Assembly: GCA_017551705.1 (NCBI GenBank)
Contig: JAFZLA010000032.1
Span: forward strand, 1-50,749
Direction of reading: 5' to 3'
Origin: Treponema sp.
Lineage (GTDB): Bacteria; Spirochaetota; Spirochaetia; Treponematales; Treponemataceae
DNA length: 50,749 nt
Both the position numbers and the translations under genes were made by a program. Of the stretch, positions 8,416-15,755 are shown in pieces. The notes beneath the pieces were generated by a model that was given only the letters and a program-made list of their open reading frames with translations, searched no databases and had not been told where the DNA came from. Numbering within the stretch: position 1 is the stretch's first letter; each line of letters starts with the position of its first letter.

Positions 8416-8444
8416 ATTATATAGAAAAACTAATAGGAATTCAA
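8416..8444 (-). promoter_or_regulatory. proS promoter, predicted leaderless
   Basis: On the minus strand: TTGAAT, 17-bp spacer, TATAAT, then CCTACAGT and the ATG. It overlaps the opposing promoter of the ABC gene. Confidence 0.8.
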
Positions 8445-8450
8445 TATAAT
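8422..8450 (+). promoter_or_regulatory. ABC ATPase promoter, predicted leaderless
   Basis: TAGAAA, 17-bp spacer, TATAAT, then GCGCTT and the ATG at 8457. The two promoters share about 23 bp, so polymerases cannot occupy both at once. Confidence 0.75.
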
Positions 8451-8456
8451 GCGCTT

Positions 8457-9287
8457 ATGGACTTTTTGAAATTTGAAGACGTATCGTTCGCATACCCGCC
8501 GGTGGAAGGCGACGTTGACCAGGACGGAAAGCAAATCCAACCGCCCGCAATTTTTGACCATTTTAGCGCCCAGCTGCCTGGCGGCTTTGTAAGCCTTGTG
8601 GGCCCCAACGGAAGCGGAAAGTCAACCCTGATGCTTTTGGCCGCGGGACGCGTTTTGCCCAACGCGGGCGGCGTCCTCCTTCTTGGCCAAGACACGCGCG
8701 CCCTAAATCAAGACAGCCGCGACAAACTTGCCAGCTACATCTATCAAAATATGGAGCTGGACACCGACGAGACTACTGGCGCGCTTTTGGACTACGTTTA
8801 CCAAAACGGAAGCCTAGGCGGCGCGGCGGCGGGCGTTGTTGACCCAAGCAAAGATTTTTTGGCCGAGATAAAGGAAGTCTTTGAAGTGGCCGACCTAGTC
8901 GACAAAAAATTGACGGCGCTTTCCAAAGGCCAGCTGCAGCGCGCGCTTGTTTGCTTTGCCCTCTTGTACGGCTCCAAATCAATTTTTATGGACGAGCCCT
9001 TTTTTGCCATGGAAGAGAGCCAAAAAGAATCCGCCCTCAAATACCTCAAGGCCTATTGCGCCGCCACAAAAATTCCCGTCTACATTTCCATGCACGAGCT
9101 GGACCTGACCAAAAAATACGCCGACACCGTGATGCTCTTTTACCCCAACCACGACATCGACCTAGGAACCGCCGATGAAGTTCTGACCAACGAAGCCCTC
9201 GAAAAATCCTACGGCGTCCCAGCCTCCATGCTCAAGCAAAGCGAAGAGCTGAGCCGCGAACAGATCGCGCGGAGGGGGTGGGTTTAG
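8457..9287 (+). CDS. ABC transporter ATP-binding protein
   Basis: 276 residues, a complete nucleotide-binding domain: Walker A at about 48-56 (GPNGSGKST), a signature-like LSKGQLQRA at about 158 in place of the usual LSGGQ, Walker B SIFMDEPFF near 178, and the H-loop SMHEL near 206. The protein has no membrane segments and no permease gene lies nearby, so its transporter partner is elsewhere or it acts in another role; the substrate cannot be inferred. The stretch around residues 105-135 is a longer insertion (NGSLGGAAAG). The ATG is 6 nt from the -10 box without a ribosome site. It is convergent with the next gene, overlapping it by 4 bp. Confidence 0.88.
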   Translation: MDFLKFEDVSFAYPPVEGDVDQDGKQIQPPAIFDHFSAQLPGGFVSLVGPNGSGKSTLMLLAAGRVLPNAGGVLLLGQDTRALNQDSRDKLASYIYQNMELDTDETTGALLDYVYQNGSLGGAAAGVVDPSKDFLAEIKEVFEVADLVDKKLTALSKGQLQRALVCFALLYGSKSIFMDEPFFAMEESQKESALKYLKAYCAATKIPVYISMHELDLTKKYADTVMLFYPNHDIDLGTADEVLTNEALEKSYGVPASMLKQSEELSREQIARRGWV

Positions 9288-10135
9288 GTTTTTTTCTTTC
9301 CGCAGTTACTTATTTCTAGCGCAGGCTTGTCTTTTGCGTTCAGGGATGAAACGGCTTTAAGGCCCGTGGCTTTTTCATATTCTTTTTTAGCGGTGTTGGC
9401 CACTTTGCCGCCACGTACGGCAACTTTTTTGTTTGCGTCAAAACCTTCCGGCTTTTCTTGCTTTGAAATTGAAGTCGCCGTTACTTCCGCAAGCATATTC
9501 AAAACAAGCTCTATGTTTGTCATATTGTCGCGAAGGTTTTCCTTTTTTAGACCTTTCTTTTGTTTGTATTCCTTTACAGAAAGACCGCTCCAAGCTTTTG
9601 TCATTTCGTTTGTAAGAATTGCGTAATCCTTTTCTTTTTCTATTCCGCGGGCCTTCCATTCATCCGTCAGCTCTTTGCGCATTTCTATAGTCTGAAGCCG
9701 CTGGTTTATCCAACCTTCCGTATAACCCTTTGCTCGGTAAAAATCGGCGCCCCGCAAAATCGCTTTTTCCGGATCAGAAATTTCGTCAAGACGGTCAGCT
9801 CCCACTTGCGCAAGCCAAAGTTTGAACGGCTCCGCCTTTGGAGAAGGAATTGATTGAATGAGGCGGAGGACATTTTTGGTGGAAAGAACATCTGTCTTAT
9901 AGAGTTTCCCATCTGTTGCTGGTAATTTCAGTTGTCCGATTTTTTCGGACAACTGACTACCTTCTTGAGTCAATTTCTTCTTTAAATCATTCCAATACTT
10001 TCTAGGCCTGTCACTTTCAGTCAGAATCTCAATAACGTCAATGACAGAAAAATACCAGTCTTCTTCCTCTTCATTCCAAGCCGCGCGAACGTTCTTGTTC
10101 TCAAACACTTTGATTTTGCTAACGCCGTTTACCAT
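9284..10135 (-). CDS. Bro-N / DinD-like protein
   Basis: 283 residues. Residues about 5-110 match the Bro-N (phage antirepressor-type) domain: FENKNVRAAWNEEEEDWYF, SVIDVIEILTESDRPRKYW, then LSTKNVLRLIQSIPSPKAE. The C-terminal half resembles DinD of E. coli, especially EYKQKKGLKKENLRDNMT followed by IELVLNMLAEVTAT. DinD interferes with RecA filaments in E. coli; whether this one does is unknown. It lies at the edge of a restriction-modification island and has its own promoter (TTGACT, N17, TATATT) 7 nt before the ATG, implying a leaderless message. Confidence 0.82.
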   Translation of the reverse strand: MVNGVSKIKVFENKNVRAAWNEEEEDWYFSVIDVIEILTESDRPRKYWNDLKKKLTQEGSQLSEKIGQLKLPATDGKLYKTDVLSTKNVLRLIQSIPSPKAEPFKLWLAQVGADRLDEISDPEKAILRGADFYRAKGYTEGWINQRLQTIEMRKELTDEWKARGIEKEKDYAILTNEMTKAWSGLSVKEYKQKKGLKKENLRDNMTNIELVLNMLAEVTATSISKQEKPEGFDANKKVAVRGGKVANTAKKEYEKATGLKAVSSLNAKDKPALEISNCGKKKT

Positions 10136-10142
10136 ACAATTA

Positions 10143-10171
10143 AATATAATACGGATTTACAGTAAAGTCAA
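10143..10171 (-). promoter_or_regulatory. Promoter of the Bro-N gene, predicted leaderless
   Basis: Minus strand: TTGACT, 17-bp spacer, TATATT, then TAATTGT and the ATG. No Shine-Dalgarno fits in the 7 nt between. Confidence 0.8.
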
Positions 10172-10224
10172 GTTATTTTTATGGTAGAAGGGGGATTAAT
10201 CTAAGGTTAAAAAATTTCAGCCTT

Positions 10225-10261
10225 AGAAAAAACTTGAGGTGAAATTTTTACACCTCAAGTT
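10225..10261 (-). terminator. Terminator after the restriction-modification operon
   Basis: Minus strand: AACTTGAGGTG, loop, CACCTCAAGTT, then a T run. The 11-bp stem is perfect. Confidence 0.85.
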
Positions 10262-10314
10262 GCATGTATTAGCTAGCCATTTTATTTGAATTCGATAAGC
10301 TACAAAGTCAAAAT

Positions 10315-11430
10315 TTATTTTTGCCCGGCAACACGCAATTCTTTCTTTTTTCGAACATTATACACTGAAAAAATCTTTTCAAGAACTTCTATTGCTGTGT
10401 CATATCCGAGATTGTCATTTGTTGAAGCATATTCAGTTGCGCACAACTCCATCCATTGAAAAAGTTTTGATTTGTTATTAACTTTTATTCCCCAATTCTC
10501 TGATAAAGCTTTATTTGAAGTGTTATTTAATGTTTCCTCTATCAGTTCTTTGTATCTTGATATTCGTCCAAAAGCAGCTGGCATTCTTACTAAGACACCC
10601 GTATTTAATGGTAATTCTTCCTGTCCTCCTGCAGAAAACATATCGCGAAAAGAAGGATTAACAACACCATACCTAGTCATAAGAAATAAAGCAGGCTTAT
10701 TATATTTATCATTTCGTTTGCCAAGAATTTGAGGAAACATTGTGTACAAAACCACTCGGAGCTTTTCTTGCTCGTCCGATAGCAGAGTTGAAAAAAGTCT
10801 TACTGTCATTGGAACTGTTTGATCTTCAATTGCTGAATCACTAGCCCACCACAAACTTTCACCAGGCTTTAATTTAGATTTATAATATTTTGAAACAGGC
10901 TCTACGGGATTTTTTAACTTCCGTAATTCATCATAACTAAGGCCAATTTTATCAAATATGGTTTCGCCTTTTTTTAATTCCATATCAATTTTATATCTTG
11001 GATAATGAGTAACAGCGATTTCCGACAAGCAATCTTCATAAGGTCTTGAACGAAATTCAACTTTTGCTCCAAGTTTTCCAAAAGTCATGTATATTCTATG
11101 AATATTAGTGTCTCGAGTTGATTCAAGGATGCTTGAGCCCGTCGAAGTCCAATGATCTTTTATAGTGCTTTTTACTTCAACCCCATAAAAATTTTTTATC
11201 TGAATGTCAGGAAATTGTGCCCCAGAAATTAATTGTATTGTCTTTTCAAATTTAGTTCCTTTTGCGCACTCATTTAGAGCATAGCAAACATCTTCTTCCA
11301 AAAGTTGCGCTGTGCGTTTTTTATAATATGACTCATGTTCTTTAGCATCTTTGTTTAGAAATTCATCTGTTTTCTTCATTAATTTTTGAAACTCTATTAA
11401 TTCAGGAGCTGTATTTTCAGAAACAATCAT
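10315..11430 (-). CDS. type II restriction endonuclease (PD-(D/E)xK type)
   Basis: 371 residues from the ATG at 11430, which overlaps the methyltransferase stop as ATGA and has GGAG 8 nt upstream; an ATG 27 nt earlier is possible. A nuclease core is visible at about residues 73-88: QFPDIQIKNFYGVEVKST gives PD, then E-V-K. A WWASDS stretch lies in the middle. Position directly after a C5 methyltransferase in a translationally coupled pair is the strongest argument for it being the cognate restriction enzyme. I cannot name the recognition sequence. The gene is AT-rich like the rest of the island. Confidence 0.85.
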   Translation of the reverse strand: MIVSENTAPELIEFQKLMKKTDEFLNKDAKEHESYYKKRTAQLLEEDVCYALNECAKGTKFEKTIQLISGAQFPDIQIKNFYGVEVKSTIKDHWTSTGSSILESTRDTNIHRIYMTFGKLGAKVEFRSRPYEDCLSEIAVTHYPRYKIDMELKKGETIFDKIGLSYDELRKLKNPVEPVSKYYKSKLKPGESLWWASDSAIEDQTVPMTVRLFSTLLSDEQEKLRVVLYTMFPQILGKRNDKYNKPALFLMTRYGVVNPSFRDMFSAGGQEELPLNTGVLVRMPAAFGRISRYKELIEETLNNTSNKALSENWGIKVNNKSKLFQWMELCATEYASTNDNLGYDTAIEVLEKIFSVYNVRKKKELRVAGQK

Positions 11431-12695
11431 TGTTCCACTCCAAAATATAGATGCCATTTACTTTCAATATTTTTTGCCAAATTATAAGCAAGTAAACATG
11501 GTACGGCGTTTCCAATAATTTTGTAAGCGTCACTAGATGAGACAGCTACATTGTTTTCCGTTTGGGGAAGAATAAATTGGTAATCATCAGGAAATGTTTG
11601 TATTCTGGCGCATTCACGAACGGACAATCGTCTTTCACACAACCCTTTCTTCAATTCATCTTTATGTGTTCCGCCGTGTTCAGCACTGAGTCTTCTAAAT
11701 TCAATATTGCCATGATGTTCGCTTCGTATTGTTGGAGCTACATCATTTAGTTTTATTTCTGTTTGTCCTTGACAATGCTTTCCCATATATTTTGCTTTAG
11801 AGTATATTTGTTGAGACGGATCATTTGATTTATCAGGTTCAGCTAAATCCTTGAGTATGTCATAAGAAGTCACTATTGGAATAATTTCTTTTTTGTCTTC
11901 CTTGCCGTGTGTTTCAAGTGGGTATGGATTATATTCTTCAGAAATTTCCTCTTGACTCAACTCTTTAATGGCTTTTTTTGTTAAAGCAGATTTCTTAAAG
12001 CCAAAAAACAATACCCTTTCTCTATTTTGTGGAACGCCATAGTTTGCGGCATTAAGCACTTTTGCATTTACTACAAGATAACCACCATTTCCCGCTGTTG
12101 AAAAATCATGCTCAATTATTGCTTTCGTGTCTGCAAGATTTGTCAACCCTTTTACATTTTCAGCAATGAACATTTTCGGTTTTGTGATTGTAATAACATC
12201 ACGCATCCAAATATAAAGTTGCCCACGACTTTCAACCGAAGGTTCATCTGTTTTCAACGCAGTCCCTAAATGGCTTTTTTGAGAATTAAATCCAAGCCGT
12301 TTACCCGCTACTGAAAAATCTTGGCATGGAAAACCACCTGTAACGAGGTCTATTCCTTCGGGAAATTTAAACTTTTTGTTCTTTGCCTGCTTAACTAAGT
12401 CTACAATACTCTCCAAATGGTATCTATCATTTGCATCTTCATAATGTTGTGAAAAATATGAAACCCATGCGGCTTTGGCATCTGGACGAATGTCATTTGC
12501 AAAAATTGTTTCAAAGCAAGTAGGTGAAAGAAGAATTTTTCCCTTTGTTTTTTCTTTTATCCAATCTGGATGAACTTTTGTATTAATGCTTTTCTCATTA
12601 CAAGTGAAATTCCCTGTAAAACCCAAGTCCATGCCTCCACAGCCAGAGAATAATGATAAAAGTCTATGTGTAGTCTTTGACTTGTTTGTGGACAT
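11427..12695 (-). CDS. C5-cytosine DNA methyltransferase
   Basis: 422 residues with all main motifs: I LLSLFSGCGGMDLGF (about 13-27), IV GGFPCQDFSVAGKR with the catalytic Pro-Cys, VI ENVKG, VIII QNRERV, and IX/X IGNAVP near the end. It methylates cytosine at C5, protecting sites from the enzyme encoded by the overlapping downstream gene. The start ATG has AGGAG upstream. Several ACTAGCA/TGCTAGT half-sites in the divergent region suggest regulation by the neighbouring Xre protein. The region between motifs VIII and IX, the target recognition part, is long and lysine-rich. The family is near-certain; the target is unknown. Confidence 0.95.
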   Translation of the reverse strand: MSTNKSKTTHRLLSLFSGCGGMDLGFTGNFTCNEKSINTKVHPDWIKEKTKGKILLSPTCFETIFANDIRPDAKAAWVSYFSQHYEDANDRYHLESIVDLVKQAKNKKFKFPEGIDLVTGGFPCQDFSVAGKRLGFNSQKSHLGTALKTDEPSVESRGQLYIWMRDVITITKPKMFIAENVKGLTNLADTKAIIEHDFSTAGNGGYLVVNAKVLNAANYGVPQNRERVLFFGFKKSALTKKAIKELSQEEISEEYNPYPLETHGKEDKKEIIPIVTSYDILKDLAEPDKSNDPSQQIYSKAKYMGKHCQGQTEIKLNDVAPTIRSEHHGNIEFRRLSAEHGGTHKDELKKGLCERRLSVRECARIQTFPDDYQFILPQTENNVAVSSSDAYKIIGNAVPCLLAYNLAKNIESKWHLYFGVEQ

Positions 12696-12743
12696 AAAGC
12701 CGCTCCTATTACAAAATGCAAGGAAAAATATAATACTTGCTTT

Positions 12744-12813
12744 TTGCTAGTATAATATTTATTAAAAGTTTATGCTAGTGTTATAAAATATCAAAGACTA
12801 GCAAAATGCTAGT
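12744..12813. promoter_or_regulatory. Operator cluster TGCTAGT between methyltransferase and controller
   Basis: Four half-sites: TTGCTAGT 12744-12751, ATGCTAGT 12772-12779, and the inverted pair ACTAGCA 12797-12803 / TGCTAGT 12807-12813, which directly abuts the controller ATG at 12814. A TATAAA -10 (12782-12787, TTATTA 17 bp upstream) faces the controller. The arrangement resembles C-box control in restriction-modification systems. Confidence 0.7.
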
Positions 12814-13152
12814 ATGACGGAAAGCGAGTTAAAAGCTGTTTTTTCGGAAAACTTGAAAAAATATCGAAAAGGATTATTCACGCAGGAATCTTTGGCAGAA
12901 CAAATTGGTGTTTCTAGCCAAAATATCAACGATATAGAAGGCAAGCGACGGTTTCCCCGCCCTGACACTTTGGTCAAAATCGCCGCCACCCTAAATGTAG
13001 AGGTCTACCAGCTGTTCGTTCCCCAAGACAAAGAGCCTGTAGCCATAAAAAAGACGCCCGAAAACCAAAAAATCCGTTCCGCAATCCAAAAAGACGTAGT
13101 CCAAAAAACCCGCCGCGCCCTAAACCGCATCCTGGACAAAATGGAAGAATAA
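12814..13152 (+). CDS. Xre-family controller-like protein of the R-M system
   Basis: 112 residues. Residues about 10-68 form an HTH_3 domain (FSENLKKYRKGLFTQESLAE, then VSSQNINDIEGKRRFPRPDT), with a basic helical tail (VVQKTRRALNRILDKMEE). It is divergent from the methyltransferase, and its start codon directly follows a TGCTAGT palindrome with no Shine-Dalgarno. By analogy with C proteins it probably represses or times expression of the R-M operon and itself; this is inference. Unlike the methyltransferase, the second half of the gene is GC-rich, like the chromosome. Confidence 0.85.
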   Translation: MTESELKAVFSENLKKYRKGLFTQESLAEQIGVSSQNINDIEGKRRFPRPDTLVKIAATLNVEVYQLFVPQDKEPVAIKKTPENQKIRSAIQKDVVQKTRRALNRILDKMEE

Positions 13153-13154
13153 TT

Positions 13155-13181
13155 TGCGGTGCAATTTTTGCACCACAAAAT
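13155..13181 (+). terminator. Hairpin after the controller gene
   Basis: GGTGCAA pairs with TTGCACC over a T loop, flanked by TTTG and CAAA. There is no clear T run after it, so termination is plausible but not certain. Confidence 0.5.
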
Positions 13182-13347
13182 TTCCCTTATTTATTCTTTT
13201 ATCAGGTCAAAAAAAATTATTGGGTCATTTACAGTGCCACTTACAGTGTCAGGGCAGATTTCTTTGTCCATTTTTATCAGCGCAGCTGTTTGCCATTAAT
13301 CGCCATTCTTTCGCTGTAGGCAGCGTAGCCGCTCATACTCCATACTG

Positions 13348-13421
13348 TAGAAAAAATCCGGATATTATGCTATAATTAAACGCCGTGCTAAGGCGCAAAT
13401 CGTTAAAAACGATTTTGGAGG
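13348..13421 (+). promoter_or_regulatory. Promoter and leader hairpin of diguanylate cyclase gene
   Basis: TAGAAA (13348), 17-bp spacer, TATAAT (13371-13376). The leader has an 8-bp perfect stem AAATCGTT/AACGATTT (13397-13415) ending 1 nt before GGAGG (13417-13421), so it may influence ribosome access. The stretch 13182-13347 shows a TTACAGTG direct repeat and nothing else recognisable. Confidence 0.65.
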
Positions 13422-13426
13422 ATGAA

Positions 13427-14596
13427 ATGTATTATTCAAGCATAGCAATAATTGCATTCATAATTCACATAATCATAAATAATGAAGCGCTCAAAAAGGT
13501 CGAGACAACGAGCGAGAATGCATTGCGCCTTAAATACCGATATTATTTGTTTGCTTTGATAGTATTTTATATTGCGGATGCAATTTGGGGAGTCTTCCAT
13601 GAACAAAGATGGTTGATTCCAACCTATATCGACACTTGTCTTTTCTTCTTGTCGATGGCCATTTCGGTCCTGTTATGGACCATATCCGTTGTCGCTTTCA
13701 CAGAGAATAAAAGCAAATTTGGAAAGATTCTTGTCGGTTGCGGCTTGTTTATATTAGCGTTTCAGGCAGGGATACTTATAGCCAACCTTTTCCGACCTGT
13801 AGTTTTTTCTTTTGACGCCCAAAAAGAATATCAGGCTCTCCCTGCCAGAGATATAGCTCTGTTTATGCAGATGATACTTTTCCTGGCCACTTCTGTTTAC
13901 GCTTTTATTATTTCTTTCAATTCTGAAGGCAAAAAAAGGAGACATTATAGAACTGTCGGTTTCTCAGGCATCATTATGGCGATATTTATCACATTGCAGA
14001 TGTTTTACCCGCTTATGCCGTTCTATTCATTGGGATGCCTTTTTGGTACATGCATAATTCATACTTTCATTTACAAAGATAAGGAAATCGAATATAGAGC
14101 AAAGATGGAAGCGGCCAATCAGAAAGCATATAAGGATGGCCTTACCGGAGTTAAAAACAGAACGGCATATTTGGAAACCCTTGTAGATCTGGAGATTAGC
14201 ATTGAAAACGGCGCCTTAAAGGAATATGGTGTGGTTGTTTTTGACCTTAATGATCTCAAGACTATAAACGACACTTTAGGACACGAAGAAGGCGATAAAT
14301 ACATAAAAAATGCCAGCAAGCTTATATGCGCGCAGTTTAATCACAGTCCTGTATTCAGAATTGGCGGTGATGAATTTGTCTCCATACTAAAAGGCAGCGA
14401 TTACGAACGCAGAGAAGAATTGGCAGATTCTTTCATAAAAACCATCGATGAGAATCAAAAAAACGGACTGGTAGTTGTTTCAAGCGGTCTGGCTGTTTAT
14501 CAACCGGATACAGACGAAAACTATAATGATGTTTTTAAACGAGCAGACCAATTAATGTATGAACGCAAAAAAGCGCTCAAGACTTCTTTAATCTGA
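13427..14596 (+). CDS. membrane diguanylate cyclase (GGDEF)
   Basis: 389 residues from the ATG behind GGAGG. The N-terminal about 215 residues hold roughly six or seven hydrophobic segments, an unrecognised membrane sensor. A short linker (KDKEIEYRAKMEAANQKAYK) leads to the GGDEF domain: DGLTGVKNRTAYL, VVVFDLNDLKTINDTLGHEEGDKY, and an intact GGDEF (RIGGDEFVSIL), then KRADQLMYERKKA. It should make c-di-GMP from two GTP at the inner membrane. The product-inhibition RxxD motif is missing at the expected place before GGDEF. It is convergent with the aminopeptidase gene. Confidence 0.9.
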   Translation: MYYSSIAIIAFIIHIIINNEALKKVETTSENALRLKYRYYLFALIVFYIADAIWGVFHEQRWLIPTYIDTCLFFLSMAISVLLWTISVVAFTENKSKFGKILVGCGLFILAFQAGILIANLFRPVVFSFDAQKEYQALPARDIALFMQMILFLATSVYAFIISFNSEGKKRRHYRTVGFSGIIMAIFITLQMFYPLMPFYSLGCLFGTCIIHTFIYKDKEIEYRAKMEAANQKAYKDGLTGVKNRTAYLETLVDLEISIENGALKEYGVVVFDLNDLKTINDTLGHEEGDKYIKNASKLICAQFNHSPVFRIGGDEFVSILKGSDYERREELADSFIKTIDENQKNGLVVVSSGLAVYQPDTDENYNDVFKRADQLMYERKKALKTSLI

Positions 14597-14604
14597 TGGC
14601 ATGT

Positions 14605-15723
14605 CTACACCCTTAGCGTTCCCGTCTCCATCACAACCGCTTCGCTGCCGTCAGTGTAAGTTATCGTGATGGTTGGCTGGCGGACAACGCCGTCAAGGTG
14701 GATTAGGCTGGGAGCGTCGTCGTCGTAATTGCAGCCGATCGCAAAGTGGCAGGTTTGGAAGGCTTTTTCGTCCTCCAGCATGTTGCCGCTTATTGTGGCG
14801 GAAGGATTAAGGCCGATTCCAAGCTCGCCTATGTTGCGGGCGTTGCGTTTGTAAACTTGGCCCTGGCCTTGGGGGAGCGATCCTTTCTTTTCCATCTGAA
14901 CGGCTTTTGCCTCAGCGTCGGTGATGGTCTTTAGCAAGCGCTTGGCTTCGTCGCCGCCGGAGATGTCGGTGACAAAACCGCCTGCGACTTTGACAACAAT
15001 CGGCGTCTTTATGATTGAGTCGCCGTCTCCAAAAGTCATCGAGCCGTCGTAAACGATTGTTCCTTCGCAGCCTGAGTCAACGCCGTTGCCCACAACCGGA
15101 CTGATAAAAACTTCTCCGGCGGGAATGTTTCCGCCAGTTCCGGGCTTGGAAAAATCGCCGTCGTCCATAAGAGCCTCGCGGCCTTGCACAGGAATTTTTA
15201 TGTCGGTTCCGCCGGGAGCGGTTACATGAACGCTGGCCGCGTTCTTAAATTTTGCCGCGAGCTTTTTGCAACGTTCCGCCATCTGGTCGTAGTCAACGTT
15301 GGCCGTTCGGTCGAACATGTCGCGGGTAAGGCCCGGCGTCCAAATCGCGCGGATTGTTTTCTTTCCTTCCAACAAATAGTCAAAGGCGCTGTCGTATTTA
15401 ACGCCGTTCTCCCCGACGTATGGATTGGCCTCGGCCTCCGCGTCGTGGCCCAGCTTTACGCTTGAGATTGACATAATCACGTCGGGCACGGTTTTTATCG
15501 CGGCGATGACGGCCGGCTCGGCGTTATCCATGCTAGTCTTTTCGCGCTGGTACATCAGCACTGTGTCCGCCTCAACGTCGGAGCAGGCTGTGTAAAGGTC
15601 CTGCGCCATGTCCGCCGTCTTGGGATTGGCGATTATCAAAACTTTTTCGCCTTTCTTTATTTTAAGAACTTGACCAACCACAACTTGCGCGCTGGCCTTC
15701 TTTTGATTGAATATGTTTGCCAT
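14605..15723 (-). CDS. M29-family metallo-aminopeptidase
   Basis: 372 residues. It matches aminopeptidase T/AmpS-type (clan MQ) proteins, which remove N-terminal residues using a two-metal site. Visible family features are PGGTDIKIPVQGR, the Gly-rich GNIPAGEVFISPV, GTIVYDGSM, and a C-terminal NIGELGIGLNPSATISGNML followed by CHFAIGCNYDDDAPSLIHLD, which carries the late metal-binding residues. No signal peptide, so cytoplasmic. The -10 TACTAT (extended TGTGA) ends 6 nt before the ATG, with no Shine-Dalgarno, which suggests a leaderless message. Single-gene unit, about 30 nt from the next minus-strand gene. Confidence 0.88.
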   Translation of the reverse strand: MANIFNQKKASAQVVVGQVLKIKKGEKVLIIANPKTADMAQDLYTACSDVEADTVLMYQREKTSMDNAEPAVIAAIKTVPDVIMSISSVKLGHDAEAEANPYVGENGVKYDSAFDYLLEGKKTIRAIWTPGLTRDMFDRTANVDYDQMAERCKKLAAKFKNAASVHVTAPGGTDIKIPVQGREALMDDGDFSKPGTGGNIPAGEVFISPVVGNGVDSGCEGTIVYDGSMTFGDGDSIIKTPIVVKVAGGFVTDISGGDEAKRLLKTITDAEAKAVQMEKKGSLPQGQGQVYKRNARNIGELGIGLNPSATISGNMLEDEKAFQTCHFAIGCNYDDDAPSLIHLDGVVRQPTITITYTDGSEAVVMETGTLRV

Positions 15724-15755
15724 AATCTTATAGTATCACAAATCATTGAAAAATT

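Noticed and set aside
11427-12695. Assigning a recognition sequence to the methyltransferase
   Set aside because: The target recognition region does not match a specificity that I can recall with confidence.
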